Assembly (NCBI GenBank): GCA_016787805.1
Contig: JAEUTY010000032.1
Coordinates: 1-45,431, forward strand
Length of the DNA: 45,431 nt
DNA from: Flavobacterium sp.
GTDB lineage: Bacteria > Bacteroidota > Bacteroidia > Flavobacteriales > Flavobacteriaceae
Direction: 5' to 3'
The notes under the pieces are model-generated. The model was not told where the DNA came from, did no database searches, and worked only from the letters and a program-made list of their open reading frames with translations. Position 1 is the first letter of the stretch. Every line of letters starts with the position of its first letter. The position numbers and the translations under genes were made by a program. Below are positions 1 to 8,550 of the stretch, piece after piece.

Positions 1-212
1 GATAAAACACTGTCTTTATAAAGGTTGATTTTTATCTCATGATTCAAATCAAAAACAATTTTCTCTTGACCATTGAATAATTTTTCCCATTTTAAATTTG
101 TGTAATAGTCGATTTTTCTGTTAGAATAATTTCTAATTCTATCGATTAATTTGAAGCTATTGTTAGGAAAAAAGCTAGCTATCTTAAAAATTATTTTATA
201 TATAAAAATCAT
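1..212 (-). CDS. N-terminal fragment of a probable FkbM-family methyltransferase (cut by the window edge)
   Basis: An open frame starts with ATG at 212 and stays open to the left edge, giving about 70 residues (MIFIYKIIFKIASFFPNN...). It begins 1 nt after the stop of the Wzt-like gene, so it is very likely the third gene of that operon. The visible part is basic and aromatic, ending in an 'FDLNHEIKINLYKDSVL' stretch. This resembles from memory the region just before the SAM-binding domain of FkbM-type methyltransferases, which often sit beside polysaccharide ABC exporters and methylate sugars. No catalytic motif is inside the window, so the family call is an inference. That a gene is present is well supported by spacing and codon pattern. 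Confidence 0.55.
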   Translation of the reverse strand, partial: MIFIYKIIFKIASFFPNNSFKLIDRIRNYSNRKIDYYTNLKWEKLFNGQEKIVFDLNHEIKINLYKDSVL

Positions 213-213
213 T

Positions 214-1509
214 TTATTCTACTTTAATATTGGTCCATTTTAACTGTGGCATAATTACACCTGGTCGATTGTCAAGGTATGCTTTATTGACACCGCTTTT
301 ATTAGTTACAAAAAAGGTAAGCGTAAGATCATTATCATGAACAAGCCATCGAACACTGTGAATACCAATACTAAACTTAATGGCGTAAATTCCTTCTTTT
401 AGAAAAAGAGCGGGAATAACAACTGTTGAGCTATAAATTCCTTTTGGAGTTGTCGCAATAAAATCGCTATCATCGTCATTAAAACTTCTAAAAAGAACTT
501 GTTCAGTAGCAATGTCAATCAAATCGAAGCCTACTCTGAGTCCAGCTATATCCGATTTAACTTGGTATTCAAACTTTAATGTTATGTCTTTTTCGGAAAA
601 GAAGTTATTATCATCGATATCCGATTGAAACAAGTCGTAATGCAAAAATTTAAACTCACTATCCTCTTGGCTTTCCATAAAGTTAGTGATTGCTTCTATT
701 GAAGAGTTAATTTCTTTAGAATTTAAGTATTGTTTTAAACCACTATCAACATTTCCGTTGAAGTTGATTTGTCCGTTGTTCAGTATAAGTACTTTAGAGC
801 ACAAGTTTTGAATGGCATTCATATTGTGACTTACAAAGAGAATGGTTCTGCCTTCACCTTTACTTATATCGCCCATTTTTCCGAGGCATTTTTTTTGAAA
901 TTCGGCATCTCCAACCGCCAAAACCTCATCTACAATTAGGATTTCTGATTCCAAATGAGCTGCTACAGCAAAGGCTAATCGCACGTACATACCCGATGAA
1001 TACCTTTTTACTGGCGTATCAATATATCTTTCTACACCCGAAAAGGCGATAATTTCGTCCAGCTTTCGAGTAATTTCTTTTTTCCGCATCCCAAGGATAG
1101 CTCCATTAAGGTAAATATTTTCGCGACCGGATAATTCAGGATGAAAACCTGTACCTACTTCAAGCAAACTGGCAATTCGTCCTTTTACCTTTATTTCACC
1201 AGTTGTTGGACTAGTTACACGAGATAGTAATTTTAGTAAGGTACTTTTTCCTGCTCCATTTTTTCCAATAATACCTAAAGCTTCACCTTGATTTATTTCG
1301 AAATTTATATCTTTTAAAGACCAAACTATATCACTTTCGCCTTTGACGGAGCGATCATTTGTTTCGCCTATTTTTAAAAACGGATCTTCTTTTCCAAGAA
1401 TTTTTGTTTGCCAAAACCGATCAATATCTCTTGATAATGTTCCGCTACCAATTTGTCCAATCTGGTAAGCTTTTGATATATTTTCAACTTTTATTACTGG
1501 TTCTGCCAT
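214..1509 (-). CDS. Polysaccharide ABC transporter ATP-binding protein (Wzt-like, with C-terminal domain)
   Basis: ATPase subunit of an ABC-2 exporter that moves a lipid-linked polysaccharide across the inner membrane with the permease encoded upstream. Seen in the 431 aa product: an N-terminal insert of about 40 residues before the core, as in Wzt/TagH proteins; Walker A GKNGAGKST at about 82-90; signature YSSGM at about 170-174; Walker B ILIVDE at about 190-195; and the switch His at about 228. Residues from about 270 to the end form a separate beta-rich domain like the Wzt C-terminal domain, which in studied O-antigen exporters recognises the modified non-reducing end of the glycan. The start ATG overlaps the permease stop as TAATG, so the two are translationally coupled. 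Which glycan is carried cannot be read from the sequence. Confidence 0.93.
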   Translation of the reverse strand: MAEPVIKVENISKAYQIGQIGSGTLSRDIDRFWQTKILGKEDPFLKIGETNDRSVKGESDIVWSLKDINFEINQGEALGIIGKNGAGKSTLLKLLSRVTSPTTGEIKVKGRIASLLEVGTGFHPELSGRENIYLNGAILGMRKKEITRKLDEIIAFSGVERYIDTPVKRYSSGMYVRLAFAVAAHLESEILIVDEVLAVGDAEFQKKCLGKMGDISKGEGRTILFVSHNMNAIQNLCSKVLILNNGQINFNGNVDSGLKQYLNSKEINSSIEAITNFMESQEDSEFKFLHYDLFQSDIDDNNFFSEKDITLKFEYQVKSDIAGLRVGFDLIDIATEQVLFRSFNDDDSDFIATTPKGIYSSTVVIPALFLKEGIYAIKFSIGIHSVRWLVHDNDLTLTFFVTNKSGVNKAYLDNRPGVIMPQLKWTNIKVE

Positions 1510-2378
1510 TATATTGTATCCACAAAATTTTTCTCTGTTTTATTGAATATGATAATTCCTAAAAAGAGTATGATAAACGTTACAACTACTGAATAACTTA
1601 TACTTGCAAAGGTAAACTCACCTTTTCCTAAAAATGCATATCGAAAAGCCTCGATGATTCCTGTCATTGGGTTCAATTCAACCAAGTAAGCATATCCTTT
1701 TTCTTTGGCGTAGCTCAATGGGTAAATCACTGTTGTTCCGTACATTAATAATTGTACACCAAATGTTACCAAAAAAGTCAAATCGCGGTATTTGGTTGTC
1801 ATAGCAGTAATGATTAATCCCAAACCTAAACCTAATAAAGCCATTAATAAAACCAAAAATGGGAATATAATTATTCCTTCAGTAATATGAAATGAGCTTT
1901 TTGCAACTGGAAATACGGTAAAATAAATCATCATGCAAATCATCAGCAATAATTGCACTCCAAAACGCACCAAATTACTCACTACGATGCTTAAAGGCAT
2001 AATCAATCTGGGAAAATACACTTTCCCAAAAATACTGGCATTGTCTTTAAAAACGGTGCTTGTTTTGGTTAAACAATCCGAAAAATATTGCCATGAAGTA
2101 ATACCAGTTAGGTAAAACAACTGTTGCGGTAAACCGTCGGTGCTAATTCCTGCTAAATTTCCGAAAACAAAAGTAAAAACAAGAGTGGTAAAAATAGGTT
2201 GAATAAAAAACCACAAAGGTCCTAATACCGTTTGTTTGTAAAAGCTAACAAAGTCTCTTTTAACAAACATCAAAAGCAGATCCCTGTACCTCCAAAGATC
2301 TTTAAAATTAAGATCAAAAAGCGTTGAACGTCCTTTTATGACTAAGTCCCAATCTTGAGAATCATGCTTCAAATTCAT
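1509..2378 (-). CDS. Polysaccharide ABC transporter permease (Wzm-like, ABC-2 family)
   Basis: A 289 aa integral membrane protein with about six hydrophobic segments, a cytoplasmic amphipathic N-terminus ('LFDLNFKDLWRYRDLL') and the conserved TKYRDL and LNPM motifs of the ABC-2/Wzm/TagG permeases. It pairs with the overlapping ATPase gene to form an exporter for a finished undecaprenyl-linked polysaccharide. It is the first gene of its operon: a -7 box lies 51 nt upstream (2429-2436) and the next gene upstream is divergent. Size and topology are normal for the family. This ABC route is mechanistically different from the Wzx/EpsG-like route in the same window. Confidence 0.93.
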   Translation of the reverse strand: MNLKHDSQDWDLVIKGRSTLFDLNFKDLWRYRDLLLMFVKRDFVSFYKQTVLGPLWFFIQPIFTTLVFTFVFGNLAGISTDGLPQQLFYLTGITSWQYFSDCLTKTSTVFKDNASIFGKVYFPRLIMPLSIVVSNLVRFGVQLLLMICMMIYFTVFPVAKSSFHITEGIIIFPFLVLLMALLGLGLGLIITAMTTKYRDLTFLVTFGVQLLMYGTTVIYPLSYAKEKGYAYLVELNPMTGIIEAFRYAFLGKGEFTFASISYSVVVTFIILFLGIIIFNKTEKNFVDTI

Positions 2379-2428
2379 TGTTCGTTGTTCAATTTTGGTA
2401 TAAAAAATAGCTTCTTTGAATTAAAAAA

Positions 2429-2436
2429 CAAATATA
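2429..2436 (-). promoter_or_regulatory. Candidate -7 promoter box for the wzm/wzt operon
   Basis: Read on the minus strand this is TATATTTG, an exact match to the Bacteroidota -7 consensus TAnnTTTG, 50 nt before the permease ATG. No TTG lies at the ideal 17-23 nt upstream, so the -33 half is poor. It sits in the 134 bp divergent gap 2379-2512. Confidence 0.5.
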
Positions 2437-2459
2437 GTAATTAAGTAGAACTATTTTAG

Positions 2460-2495
2460 TTGAAACAGTACTTTTAGATAATATTTATTACTTTG
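2460..2495 (+). promoter_or_regulatory. Candidate promoter for the CpsB-type phosphatase gene
   Basis: On the plus strand TTACTTTG (2488-2495) differs from TAnnTTTG at one position and lies 17 nt before the ATG at 2513. A TTG at 2460-2462 is 25 nt upstream, slightly farther than the usual 17-23. Together with the minus-strand box at 2429-2436 it makes the 2379-2512 gap a divergent promoter region. The match is imperfect. Confidence 0.35.
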
Positions 2496-2512
2496 CACGA
2501 AAATAAATTTAG

Positions 2513-3250
2513 ATGCTTTTCTTTAGAAAAAACACTCCCACTTTATCTGATTTAATTCCAAGCGATTATGTTGACATTCATTCGCATTTGCTTCCAGGAA
2601 TTGACGATGGTGCTAAAGACATAAATGACAGTAAAAACTTACTTGAAAGTGTAAAAAAAATAGGTTTTTCTGAATGTATTGCCACGCCTCATATTTTTTC
2701 TGGTGTATGGGAAAATACGCCAGAAACGATAACCACTGCTTTGGAGAAAACAAAAACAACACTCAACGAACCTTCATTGAAAGCCGCCGCTGAATACATG
2801 ATGGATTCTAATTTTTATGATAATTTAAAAAAAGAACATCCACTACTAACACTAAAAGAAAATTATGTTTTAGTAGAAATGTCCTATATGAATGCTCCTA
2901 TTCAACTGTACGACATTATTTTTGAGATTCAACTGCAAGGTTACAAGCCTATTTTGGCTCATCCTGAACGTTACTTGTTTTATGGAACCAATTGGAATGA
3001 ATTTCAAAAGTTAAAAAAAGTAGGATGTCTATTTCAATTGAATTTACTTTCTGCTACAGGCTATTATGGTATTGGAGTGACCAAAATTGCACAAAAAATA
3101 TTGGACTCAAATTGGTATGATTTTGTTGGATCAGATATTCACCACGAAAAGCACGTTGCAGCCTTTGGAAATAAAATCCAATTGAAAAATTTTTCAAGTT
3201 TGGAATCCATTATAAAAAACAATCGTTTTTTTAGTTCTCCGATTTTTTAG
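2513..3250 (+). CDS. CpsB/CapC (YwqE) family protein-tyrosine phosphatase, PHP fold
   Basis: Metal-dependent phosphatase expected to dephosphorylate the tyrosine-rich tail of Wzc-like kinases and so reset capsule assembly. The 245 aa product carries the PHP-type metal ligands: DIHSH at about 21-25, GIDDGAKD at about 29-36, ATPH with His about 60, an AEYMMD segment at about 93-98, LAHPERY at about 148-154 and SDIHHEKH at about 207-214. Length matches CpsB/YwqE (about 245-255 aa). It has no signal peptide, consistent with a cytoplasmic enzyme acting on the kinase tail. It is the only convincing plus-strand gene; its 3' end overlaps the 3' end of the wzc-like gene by 20 bp in convergent orientation, so each kinase transcript is antisense to the phosphatase end. 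Confidence 0.94.
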   Translation: MLFFRKNTPTLSDLIPSDYVDIHSHLLPGIDDGAKDINDSKNLLESVKKIGFSECIATPHIFSGVWENTPETITTALEKTKTTLNEPSLKAAAEYMMDSNFYDNLKKEHPLLTLKENYVLVEMSYMNAPIQLYDIIFEIQLQGYKPILAHPERYLFYGTNWNEFQKLKKVGCLFQLNLLSATGYYGIGVTKIAQKILDSNWYDFVGSDIHHEKHVAAFGNKIQLKNFSSLESIIKNNRFFSSPIF

Positions 3251-5630
3251 ACTTGAAAACATCAACTATCCGTTCAAAGAAAGTTTTCTTTTCAACATCT
3301 ACCCCATAGCCGTATCCGTAGCCATAACCGTAACCATAGCCATAACCATAGCCATAGGTTCTAGCAACATCTGTGTCATTAAGGATTAGCGACATATTGG
3401 GTAGTTTTTTCTCTTTATAGAGATTTTCAGCAATTTTAAGCATTCTTTTATCCAAATAATTGGCTCTTACAACGTAGATAAACGAATCGGCATTTTTAGC
3501 AATCAACAATGTATCTGTTACAACTGTTACTGGAGCAGTATCGACAATAATATAATCGAATTTCTTTTTCAATTCATCAAACATTATTGAAATTCTATCG
3601 TTGAGTAAAAGCTCAACCGGATTTGGTGGAATCGCTCCTGAAGGCAAGGCGTAAAAATTCTCAAAACCTTTTACACTAACAATGTAATCGTTAATATTTT
3701 CGTTGTTTTTTGACAAGAAATTGGTTAATCCTTTGGATGGCAAATCGATGTAATTATCCAGTTTCGGATTTCGAATATCCAAACCAACAATCAATACTTT
3801 TTTACCTGACAACGCTATTGTTGTTGCTAAGTTAATAGCGCAAAACGTTTTCCCTTCTTTGGGAATAGAGGATGTAACAAAAATTGTTTTGCATTTATTT
3901 TCAGGCACATGTGATAGCATAAATTCGAGATTGGTTCGAATCATACGAATTGCCTCTGCTGAACTAGAGCGACTATTAGATTGAATAATTTGTTCGTTAC
4001 TCTCTGATTTTGGTAAATCTCCCAGAAACGGAATCGAAACTCGACCTTCAATATCGTGTCTTGATTTTACTTTTGTATCAAGCATTTTTATCAAGAACAC
4101 TATTCCAGCTGGGATAATCAATCCGATTAAAAAAGCTATTAGATAAATCGCATTTCGATTGGGTGAAACCGGGCCTGAAACAAAAGCAGAGTCAACAATT
4201 TTTGCTTTTGGGGAACTAATCGCTAATGAAATTTCTGTTTCCTCTCTTTTTTGCAAAAGATACAAATACAACGATTGTTTGATTTGTTGTTGGCGATCAA
4301 TTTTTCGGAAATTCTTTTCATTTGTAGGAACTTCATACACCTTATTATCGTAACGATTTTCCAATCGCATGATGTCATTTTTTGAGATATTTAAGGAAGC
4401 CAATTTGTTAATTAAACTTTCTCTAACCGATGCTTTGTAACCATCAATTTGAATATCATACCTACCTATTGCTGGGTTTAAAAGATTGGCTTCTGGTGAA
4501 CTTAACAAACGTTTTTTGTTCAATACGGCAGTGTTGTATTTGTCAATAAATGCTGTAGATACATCTGCACTCGACAACAAGTTAGAAGGAATAATTTCGT
4601 CTTCTTTCAAATTGTCTACAACATTAAGCATAAAATTAATTACTTTGACTTGTGTGGCTATATCGAGCAGTTCTTTTTCGTAATCAGTAACCGATGAAAG
4701 ACTAATTTGAGCATCCGACTCAACATCCGTTATGCGTTTACTCTTTTTAAAACTTTCAACATCGTCTTCAACATCGCTCAATTCTTTGGCGATAATATTT
4801 AATCTTCTTTTGATAAAACTTGACGTACTATCGGCAATAATGTTTCGATCTTTGATGGCGTCAAAATTGTATTGTTCAATGATTGAGTTAAGATAATCTT
4901 CACCTCTTTTTTTAATCGCGTCAACAATATTCAAATTAATGATATTGTTTTTACCCAGATTGGCAACATTCAGTCTTTTGGAATAGGCATTGGCGATATT
5001 GTAACTGTTTTTCTTTACAACATATACATTATTATCGGTTGAATTAAGGTTTTTTACATTGACAATAAATTCACCGAAATCGGCAGCCACAATTTGTCCA
5101 ATTTTGTATTGTTTTCCGTTTTGTCGATTGAAATCAGAAATAACTACTGTATTCTTTGAATTTTGAGCAATATGAAAAGTAGTGTCTTTTTCGATGTATT
5201 TTTTGGATTTAGAAACAAATTTTATCTCAATTGGAGAATCGTCGTACATTTCTGTTTTTTTGACTCTTCCATCCACAAAATAAGTAACATCTAAATTCAA
5301 TTCATCCACTACATTTAAAGACAAAGTTCTTGACTTTAAAATAGCAATTTCATTTTCAACATTGCTTTTACCAGAAAAAATATTCAAATCACTAAACGCA
5401 GACAACTCACTATTACCGCCTTTTTTATCGTCTTTGATAATGATAGAAGCATCCACTCCATATTGTGTAGTGGTATAACGCAAATAGAAGAAAGCCAACA
5501 GTAAACTTATGATGACCGAAATCAAAAACCATTTCCAATACACTACATAACCCAAAATTAGGTCTTTCAAATTGGCTTCATTCAAGGCATTTGAAGTATT
5601 TGAAGCTGTATTTTGAGGCAATTCTTGCAT
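3231..5630 (-). CDS. Wzc-like polysaccharide co-polymerase and tyrosine autokinase (copy 1)
   Basis: Inner-membrane regulator of chain length and export, fused to a BY-kinase. In the 799 aa product: Wzz-type N-terminal domain with a membrane helix at about 33-50; a long periplasmic region with coiled-coil-like stretches (about 270-340 and 440-470); a GxxSPNR-type motif and second helix at about 485-515; and a kinase domain with Walker A SSIPKEGKT (587-595), Walker A' VLIVGLDIRNPK (612-623) and Walker B YIIVDTAP (693-700). The tail has nine consecutive Tyr-Gly pairs (759-776), expected autophosphorylation sites. It starts 1 nt after the stop of the Wza-like gene, the classic outer-channel/co-polymerase pair, and converges on the phosphatase gene that probably reverses its phosphorylation. 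A second, diverged copy lies at 41450-43918. Confidence 0.95.
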   Translation of the reverse strand: MQELPQNTASNTSNALNEANLKDLILGYVVYWKWFLISVIISLLLAFFYLRYTTTQYGVDASIIIKDDKKGGNSELSAFSDLNIFSGKSNVENEIAILKSRTLSLNVVDELNLDVTYFVDGRVKKTEMYDDSPIEIKFVSKSKKYIEKDTTFHIAQNSKNTVVISDFNRQNGKQYKIGQIVAADFGEFIVNVKNLNSTDNNVYVVKKNSYNIANAYSKRLNVANLGKNNIINLNIVDAIKKRGEDYLNSIIEQYNFDAIKDRNIIADSTSSFIKRRLNIIAKELSDVEDDVESFKKSKRITDVESDAQISLSSVTDYEKELLDIATQVKVINFMLNVVDNLKEDEIIPSNLLSSADVSTAFIDKYNTAVLNKKRLLSSPEANLLNPAIGRYDIQIDGYKASVRESLINKLASLNISKNDIMRLENRYDNKVYEVPTNEKNFRKIDRQQQIKQSLYLYLLQKREETEISLAISSPKAKIVDSAFVSGPVSPNRNAIYLIAFLIGLIIPAGIVFLIKMLDTKVKSRHDIEGRVSIPFLGDLPKSESNEQIIQSNSRSSSAEAIRMIRTNLEFMLSHVPENKCKTIFVTSSIPKEGKTFCAINLATTIALSGKKVLIVGLDIRNPKLDNYIDLPSKGLTNFLSKNNENINDYIVSVKGFENFYALPSGAIPPNPVELLLNDRISIMFDELKKKFDYIIVDTAPVTVVTDTLLIAKNADSFIYVVRANYLDKRMLKIAENLYKEKKLPNMSLILNDTDVARTYGYGYGYGYGYGYGYGYGVDVEKKTFFERIVDVFKSKKSEN
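3303..3356 (-). repeat. Nine tandem 6-bp units encoding the Tyr-Gly tail of Wzc copy 1
   Basis: Nine in-frame hexamers on the plus strand (cccata, gccgta, tccgta, gccata, accgta, accata, gccata, accata, gccata) encode (Tyr-Gly)x9. Units vary at wobble positions but are close enough for slipped-strand gain or loss of pairs without a frameshift. Confidence 0.95.
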
Positions 5631-5631
5631 A

Positions 5632-6390
5632 TTATCTTGTTAAAAGTATGGTGGTTGTGATTACAAATCCTAAAATTGAGATAATGGTTCCCACATTAGA
5701 ACCAATGGCCGTTGAATCGATTTTGGCTTTACGAGGTTCAACATACACAACATCATTTTGATCTAAATAGTAGAAAGGCGAATTCACAAAATCTGCATTA
5801 GTGATGTCTACTCTATTGTAAGTTTTGGTTCCTAAATAATCTCGGATGATTAAAATATTATCTCGTTTACCGTAAAGTGTTAAATCGCCTGCATTGGCTA
5901 ATACTTCCAAAAGTGTTACTCGATCGCCCGTAATTTGAAAAGTTCCAGGCTTATTAACTTCTCCCAAAACCGAAACCTTATAATTGACAATTCGTATATT
6001 GATTATTGGATCCTTCAAATAAATCGCAAGGCGTTCATTTAGGTATTGTTTTAAAAAGCTCTTAGTGTAACCAGCCACTTTCATTTTGCCCAAAACAGGA
6101 AAGTCAATTTCGCCAGAATTATCAACCAAATAAGTTGTTTTCATTGAGTTTGTATTGGCAGTAACGCCATTATTTTGCATTTGATCAATATTAAACGGAG
6201 CTGCCAATTCGGGTTCGCTCGACATAATTGAAATGTTAAGCATATCATCGTTTTGTATTAATGGCTCATAATTCACTTGATCACTTGATTGCTTTTGTTG
6301 CCCTTGCAAATAGACAATCTTCTTTTTGGATAAGCAAGAACTAAGAGAAACCAACAACAAAAGGTAGATAATGATATGATTTTTATTCAT
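5632..6390 (-). CDS. Wza-like polysaccharide export outer-membrane lipoprotein (copy 1)
   Basis: Outer-membrane channel component (Poly_export plus SLBB-type domains). The 252 aa product has a lipoprotein signal peptide with a SLSSC lipobox and acylated Cys at about 19. It continues with the 'IVYLQ' segment usual in Bacteroidota Wza-like proteins, a Poly_export region (about 45-135), an SLBB-like 'VSVLGEVNKPG' segment (about 139-149) and a second conserved block 'NDVVYVEPR' (about 212-220). A C-terminal hydrophobic helix (about 232-250) fits Bacteroidota members of the family. It is shorter than E. coli Wza (about 380 aa) but normal for this phylum. It is directly followed by its Wzc-like partner (1 nt gap). 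An exact -7 box at 6432-6439 suggests its own promoter. Confidence 0.92.
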   Translation of the reverse strand: MNKNHIIIYLLLLVSLSSCLSKKKIVYLQGQQKQSSDQVNYEPLIQNDDMLNISIMSSEPELAAPFNIDQMQNNGVTANTNSMKTTYLVDNSGEIDFPVLGKMKVAGYTKSFLKQYLNERLAIYLKDPIINIRIVNYKVSVLGEVNKPGTFQITGDRVTLLEVLANAGDLTLYGKRDNILIIRDYLGTKTYNRVDITNADFVNSPFYYLDQNDVVYVEPRKAKIDSTAIGSNVGTIISILGFVITTTILLTR

Positions 6391-6431
6391 TTTAATACTT
6401 TATTTATGATGCAAACAAGGTTTACAGTTAG

Positions 6432-6439
6432 CAAATATA
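6432..6439 (-). promoter_or_regulatory. Candidate -7 promoter box for the wza1-wzc1 pair
   Basis: Minus-strand TATATTTG exactly matches TAnnTTTG and lies 41 nt before the Wza-like ATG, in the 75 bp gap after the PglF-type gene. No TTG at ideal distance is visible, so either the -33 element is weak or the pair is mainly read through from pglF. Confidence 0.45.
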
Positions 6440-6465
6440 AGCATACTTTGCAATTTAGGAATAGA

Positions 6466-8451
6466 TTATTGATTTTTAAAAGTATAAATATCTTTTACTT
6501 CAATATCGAGTGTTTCGAAAACGGAATTCATGCTTTTGAATTCGGGAACTATTTTTTTCATTCCGCTTACAATCAAATCGTTGTTAGACGATTTAGAAGT
6601 TGAAATCAATTCGTCAATTTGTTGTGATATAACATCAAACTCATCACAAACTTCTTCTGCAACAGTTATTTTTTCGTGGTGTGTTGCAAGGTTTTTAGCC
6701 GAATCATTGAGTAATTCTTCATATAATTTTTCGCCTGGTCGCAAACCTACAATTTTGATTTCGATATCTTTATCGGGAACAAAACCAGCCAATCGAATCA
6801 TTTTTTTAGCTAAATCAATAATTTTAACCGGTTTTCCCATATCAAATATGTAAATCTCGCCACCTTTACCCATTGAGCAGGCTTCCAAAACCAATTGACA
6901 GGCTTCGGGAATTGTCATAAAATAGCGAATAATTTCCGGATGCGTAATTGTAACTGGTCCGCCTTCTTGAATTTGTTTGGTAAACAATGGAACTACAGAA
7001 CCATTTGATCCCAATACATTTCCGAAACGAGTAGTTATGAATTTGGTATAGCGACTTGATTGCATTTTTTTATGCTTAAAATGTTTGGATTGAACATACA
7101 TTTCGGCAATTCGTTTGCTTGCACCCATTACGCTACTTGGATTTACTGCTTTGTCGGTAGAAACCATTACAAAAGTATCCACATGGTATTTTTGAGATAA
7201 ATCGGCCACATTTTTAGTTCCTAACACATTGGTAAAAATAGCTTGCGCTGGGTTTTCCTCCATCATTGGAACGTGTTTGTAAGCAGCTGCATGGAATACT
7301 ACATCGGGTTTGTGCATTTTGAATAGGCTTTCCATCAAGTCGAAATTACGCACATCGGCAATAACATTGGCAAATTCTATCTGGTCATTGATGCTTAAAA
7401 TTTCGAGTGAGAGACTGTTCAAAGGTGTCTCAGCTTGATCTAAAAGAATGATTTTTTTAGGGTTAAAACCTAAAACTTGTCGTACAATTTCACTTCCAAT
7501 TGAACCTGCTGCTCCAGTGACCAAAACTACTTGATTGTTTAAAATCGACGAAATCAATTTGGTATCTAAAACAATTGGTTTACGTTCTAACAAATCTTGA
7601 ATTTCAAAATTCTTGATGTTTTTAGAAATCTCTTTTTGGTCGTCCCAATCGGTGATTACAGGAATCGTATATACTTTGAAACCATAGTCGATACATTCGT
7701 CTACTATGATTGATTTTTCTTCTTTTGTTAAACTTTTATCCGCAATAATCAAAGCTTCGGCATGAATGTAACGCATCAAGACAGGCACACTTTTTACAAT
7801 TTTATAAATCGGAAGATTGAGTATTCGTTTGGATGTGTTTAAATTATTCTTATCTATGAAACCAATCAATTTGAATCGCCCAGGGTTTTCAGAATTTAAC
7901 GCATTGGCTACTGCAATTGCATTGGCATCAGAACCGTAAATAATAGCTTTTTTCTTTTTTACACCGTTGGAAGCTGATATGTATTTTTCAAAGACTTGTT
8001 TGACTACAATTCGATAAAAAAACAATAAACAAAAGGATAAAACGGCATTAATAAACAAACCAGTTGTTAAAAACAACTTGTGTTTGTCCAATATCAAAAG
8101 TGATAAATTAACAATAAGTAAAATGACAAAAGTGGAAAATTGCGAAAAGAACAATTTTATTCCATCAATGTAAGAAGAATGTCGGATAATTCCTGAATAG
8201 GTTCGGTAAATCCAGAAGAAAAATAAGTTAACAACCAAGTAAAATATAATTCCATATACGACAAATGGCTTCGGGATAAAGTCGAGTTTTATTCCTTTGA
8301 GCAAAAAATAACTAATTACTCCTGAAGATAAAACGATGAAAACATCGAGCAGCAAAATCAGCCAACGTGGCAAGTACCCAAGGTTTCGGATTTTAAATCC
8401 AAAATTGATTTCAGAAAAAATAGTAAATAAAGCAGGTCTTTTCTCTTTCAA
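6466..8451 (-). CDS. PglF/WbpM/CapD-type nucleotide-sugar 4,6-dehydratase, membrane-anchored
   Basis: NAD-dependent dehydratase that converts UDP-GlcNAc to UDP-4-keto-6-deoxy-GlcNAc, the first step toward UDP-di-N-acetylbacillosamine. The 661 aa product has four hydrophobic helices (about 31-52, 63-82, 105-122, 131-149), a first Rossmann-like domain (about 165-290) and the catalytic SDR domain with GAAGSIGS at about 313-320. STDKAV (431-436) and VMGASK (441-446) show Met in place of the usual Tyr of the YxxxK motif, a known hallmark of the WbpM/PglF group. The only sensible start is TTG at 8451: no in-frame ATG occurs before residue 226. Downstream partners PglE, PglD and PglC lie just upstream of it, across the 8452-8720 gap. 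UDP-GlcNAc as substrate is inferred from that context. Confidence 0.92.
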   Translation of the reverse strand: MKEKRPALFTIFSEINFGFKIRNLGYLPRWLILLLDVFIVLSSGVISYFLLKGIKLDFIPKPFVVYGIIFYLVVNLFFFWIYRTYSGIIRHSSYIDGIKLFFSQFSTFVILLIVNLSLLILDKHKLFLTTGLFINAVLSFCLLFFYRIVVKQVFEKYISASNGVKKKKAIIYGSDANAIAVANALNSENPGRFKLIGFIDKNNLNTSKRILNLPIYKIVKSVPVLMRYIHAEALIIADKSLTKEEKSIIVDECIDYGFKVYTIPVITDWDDQKEISKNIKNFEIQDLLERKPIVLDTKLISSILNNQVVLVTGAAGSIGSEIVRQVLGFNPKKIILLDQAETPLNSLSLEILSINDQIEFANVIADVRNFDLMESLFKMHKPDVVFHAAAYKHVPMMEENPAQAIFTNVLGTKNVADLSQKYHVDTFVMVSTDKAVNPSSVMGASKRIAEMYVQSKHFKHKKMQSSRYTKFITTRFGNVLGSNGSVVPLFTKQIQEGGPVTITHPEIIRYFMTIPEACQLVLEACSMGKGGEIYIFDMGKPVKIIDLAKKMIRLAGFVPDKDIEIKIVGLRPGEKLYEELLNDSAKNLATHHEKITVAEEVCDEFDVISQQIDELISTSKSSNNDLIVSGMKKIVPEFKSMNSVFETLDIEVKDIYTFKNQ

Positions 8452-8484
8452 CTTTTTATCCCAATTAATAGTTTTGACATGTTA

Positions 8485-8492
8485 CGAAAGTA
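8485..8492 (-). promoter_or_regulatory. Weak candidate -7 box upstream of the PglF-type gene
   Basis: Minus-strand TACTTTCG has one mismatch to TAnnTTTG and lies 33 nt before the TTG start. No good -33 TTG is seen. It is listed because the long gap and repeat element upstream make a separate promoter here likely. Confidence 0.25.
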
Positions 8493-8550
8493 AAAATAGT
8501 AAAAAAAAGGAAAATGTTAAATAAATCTAAAATTAATTGTTAATACAACT

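Noticed and set aside
3303-3356. Tandem hexamers considered as a CRISPR-like or non-coding satellite
   Set aside because: The units are in frame, encode Tyr-Gly pairs at the end of a Wzc-like kinase and lack spacers.
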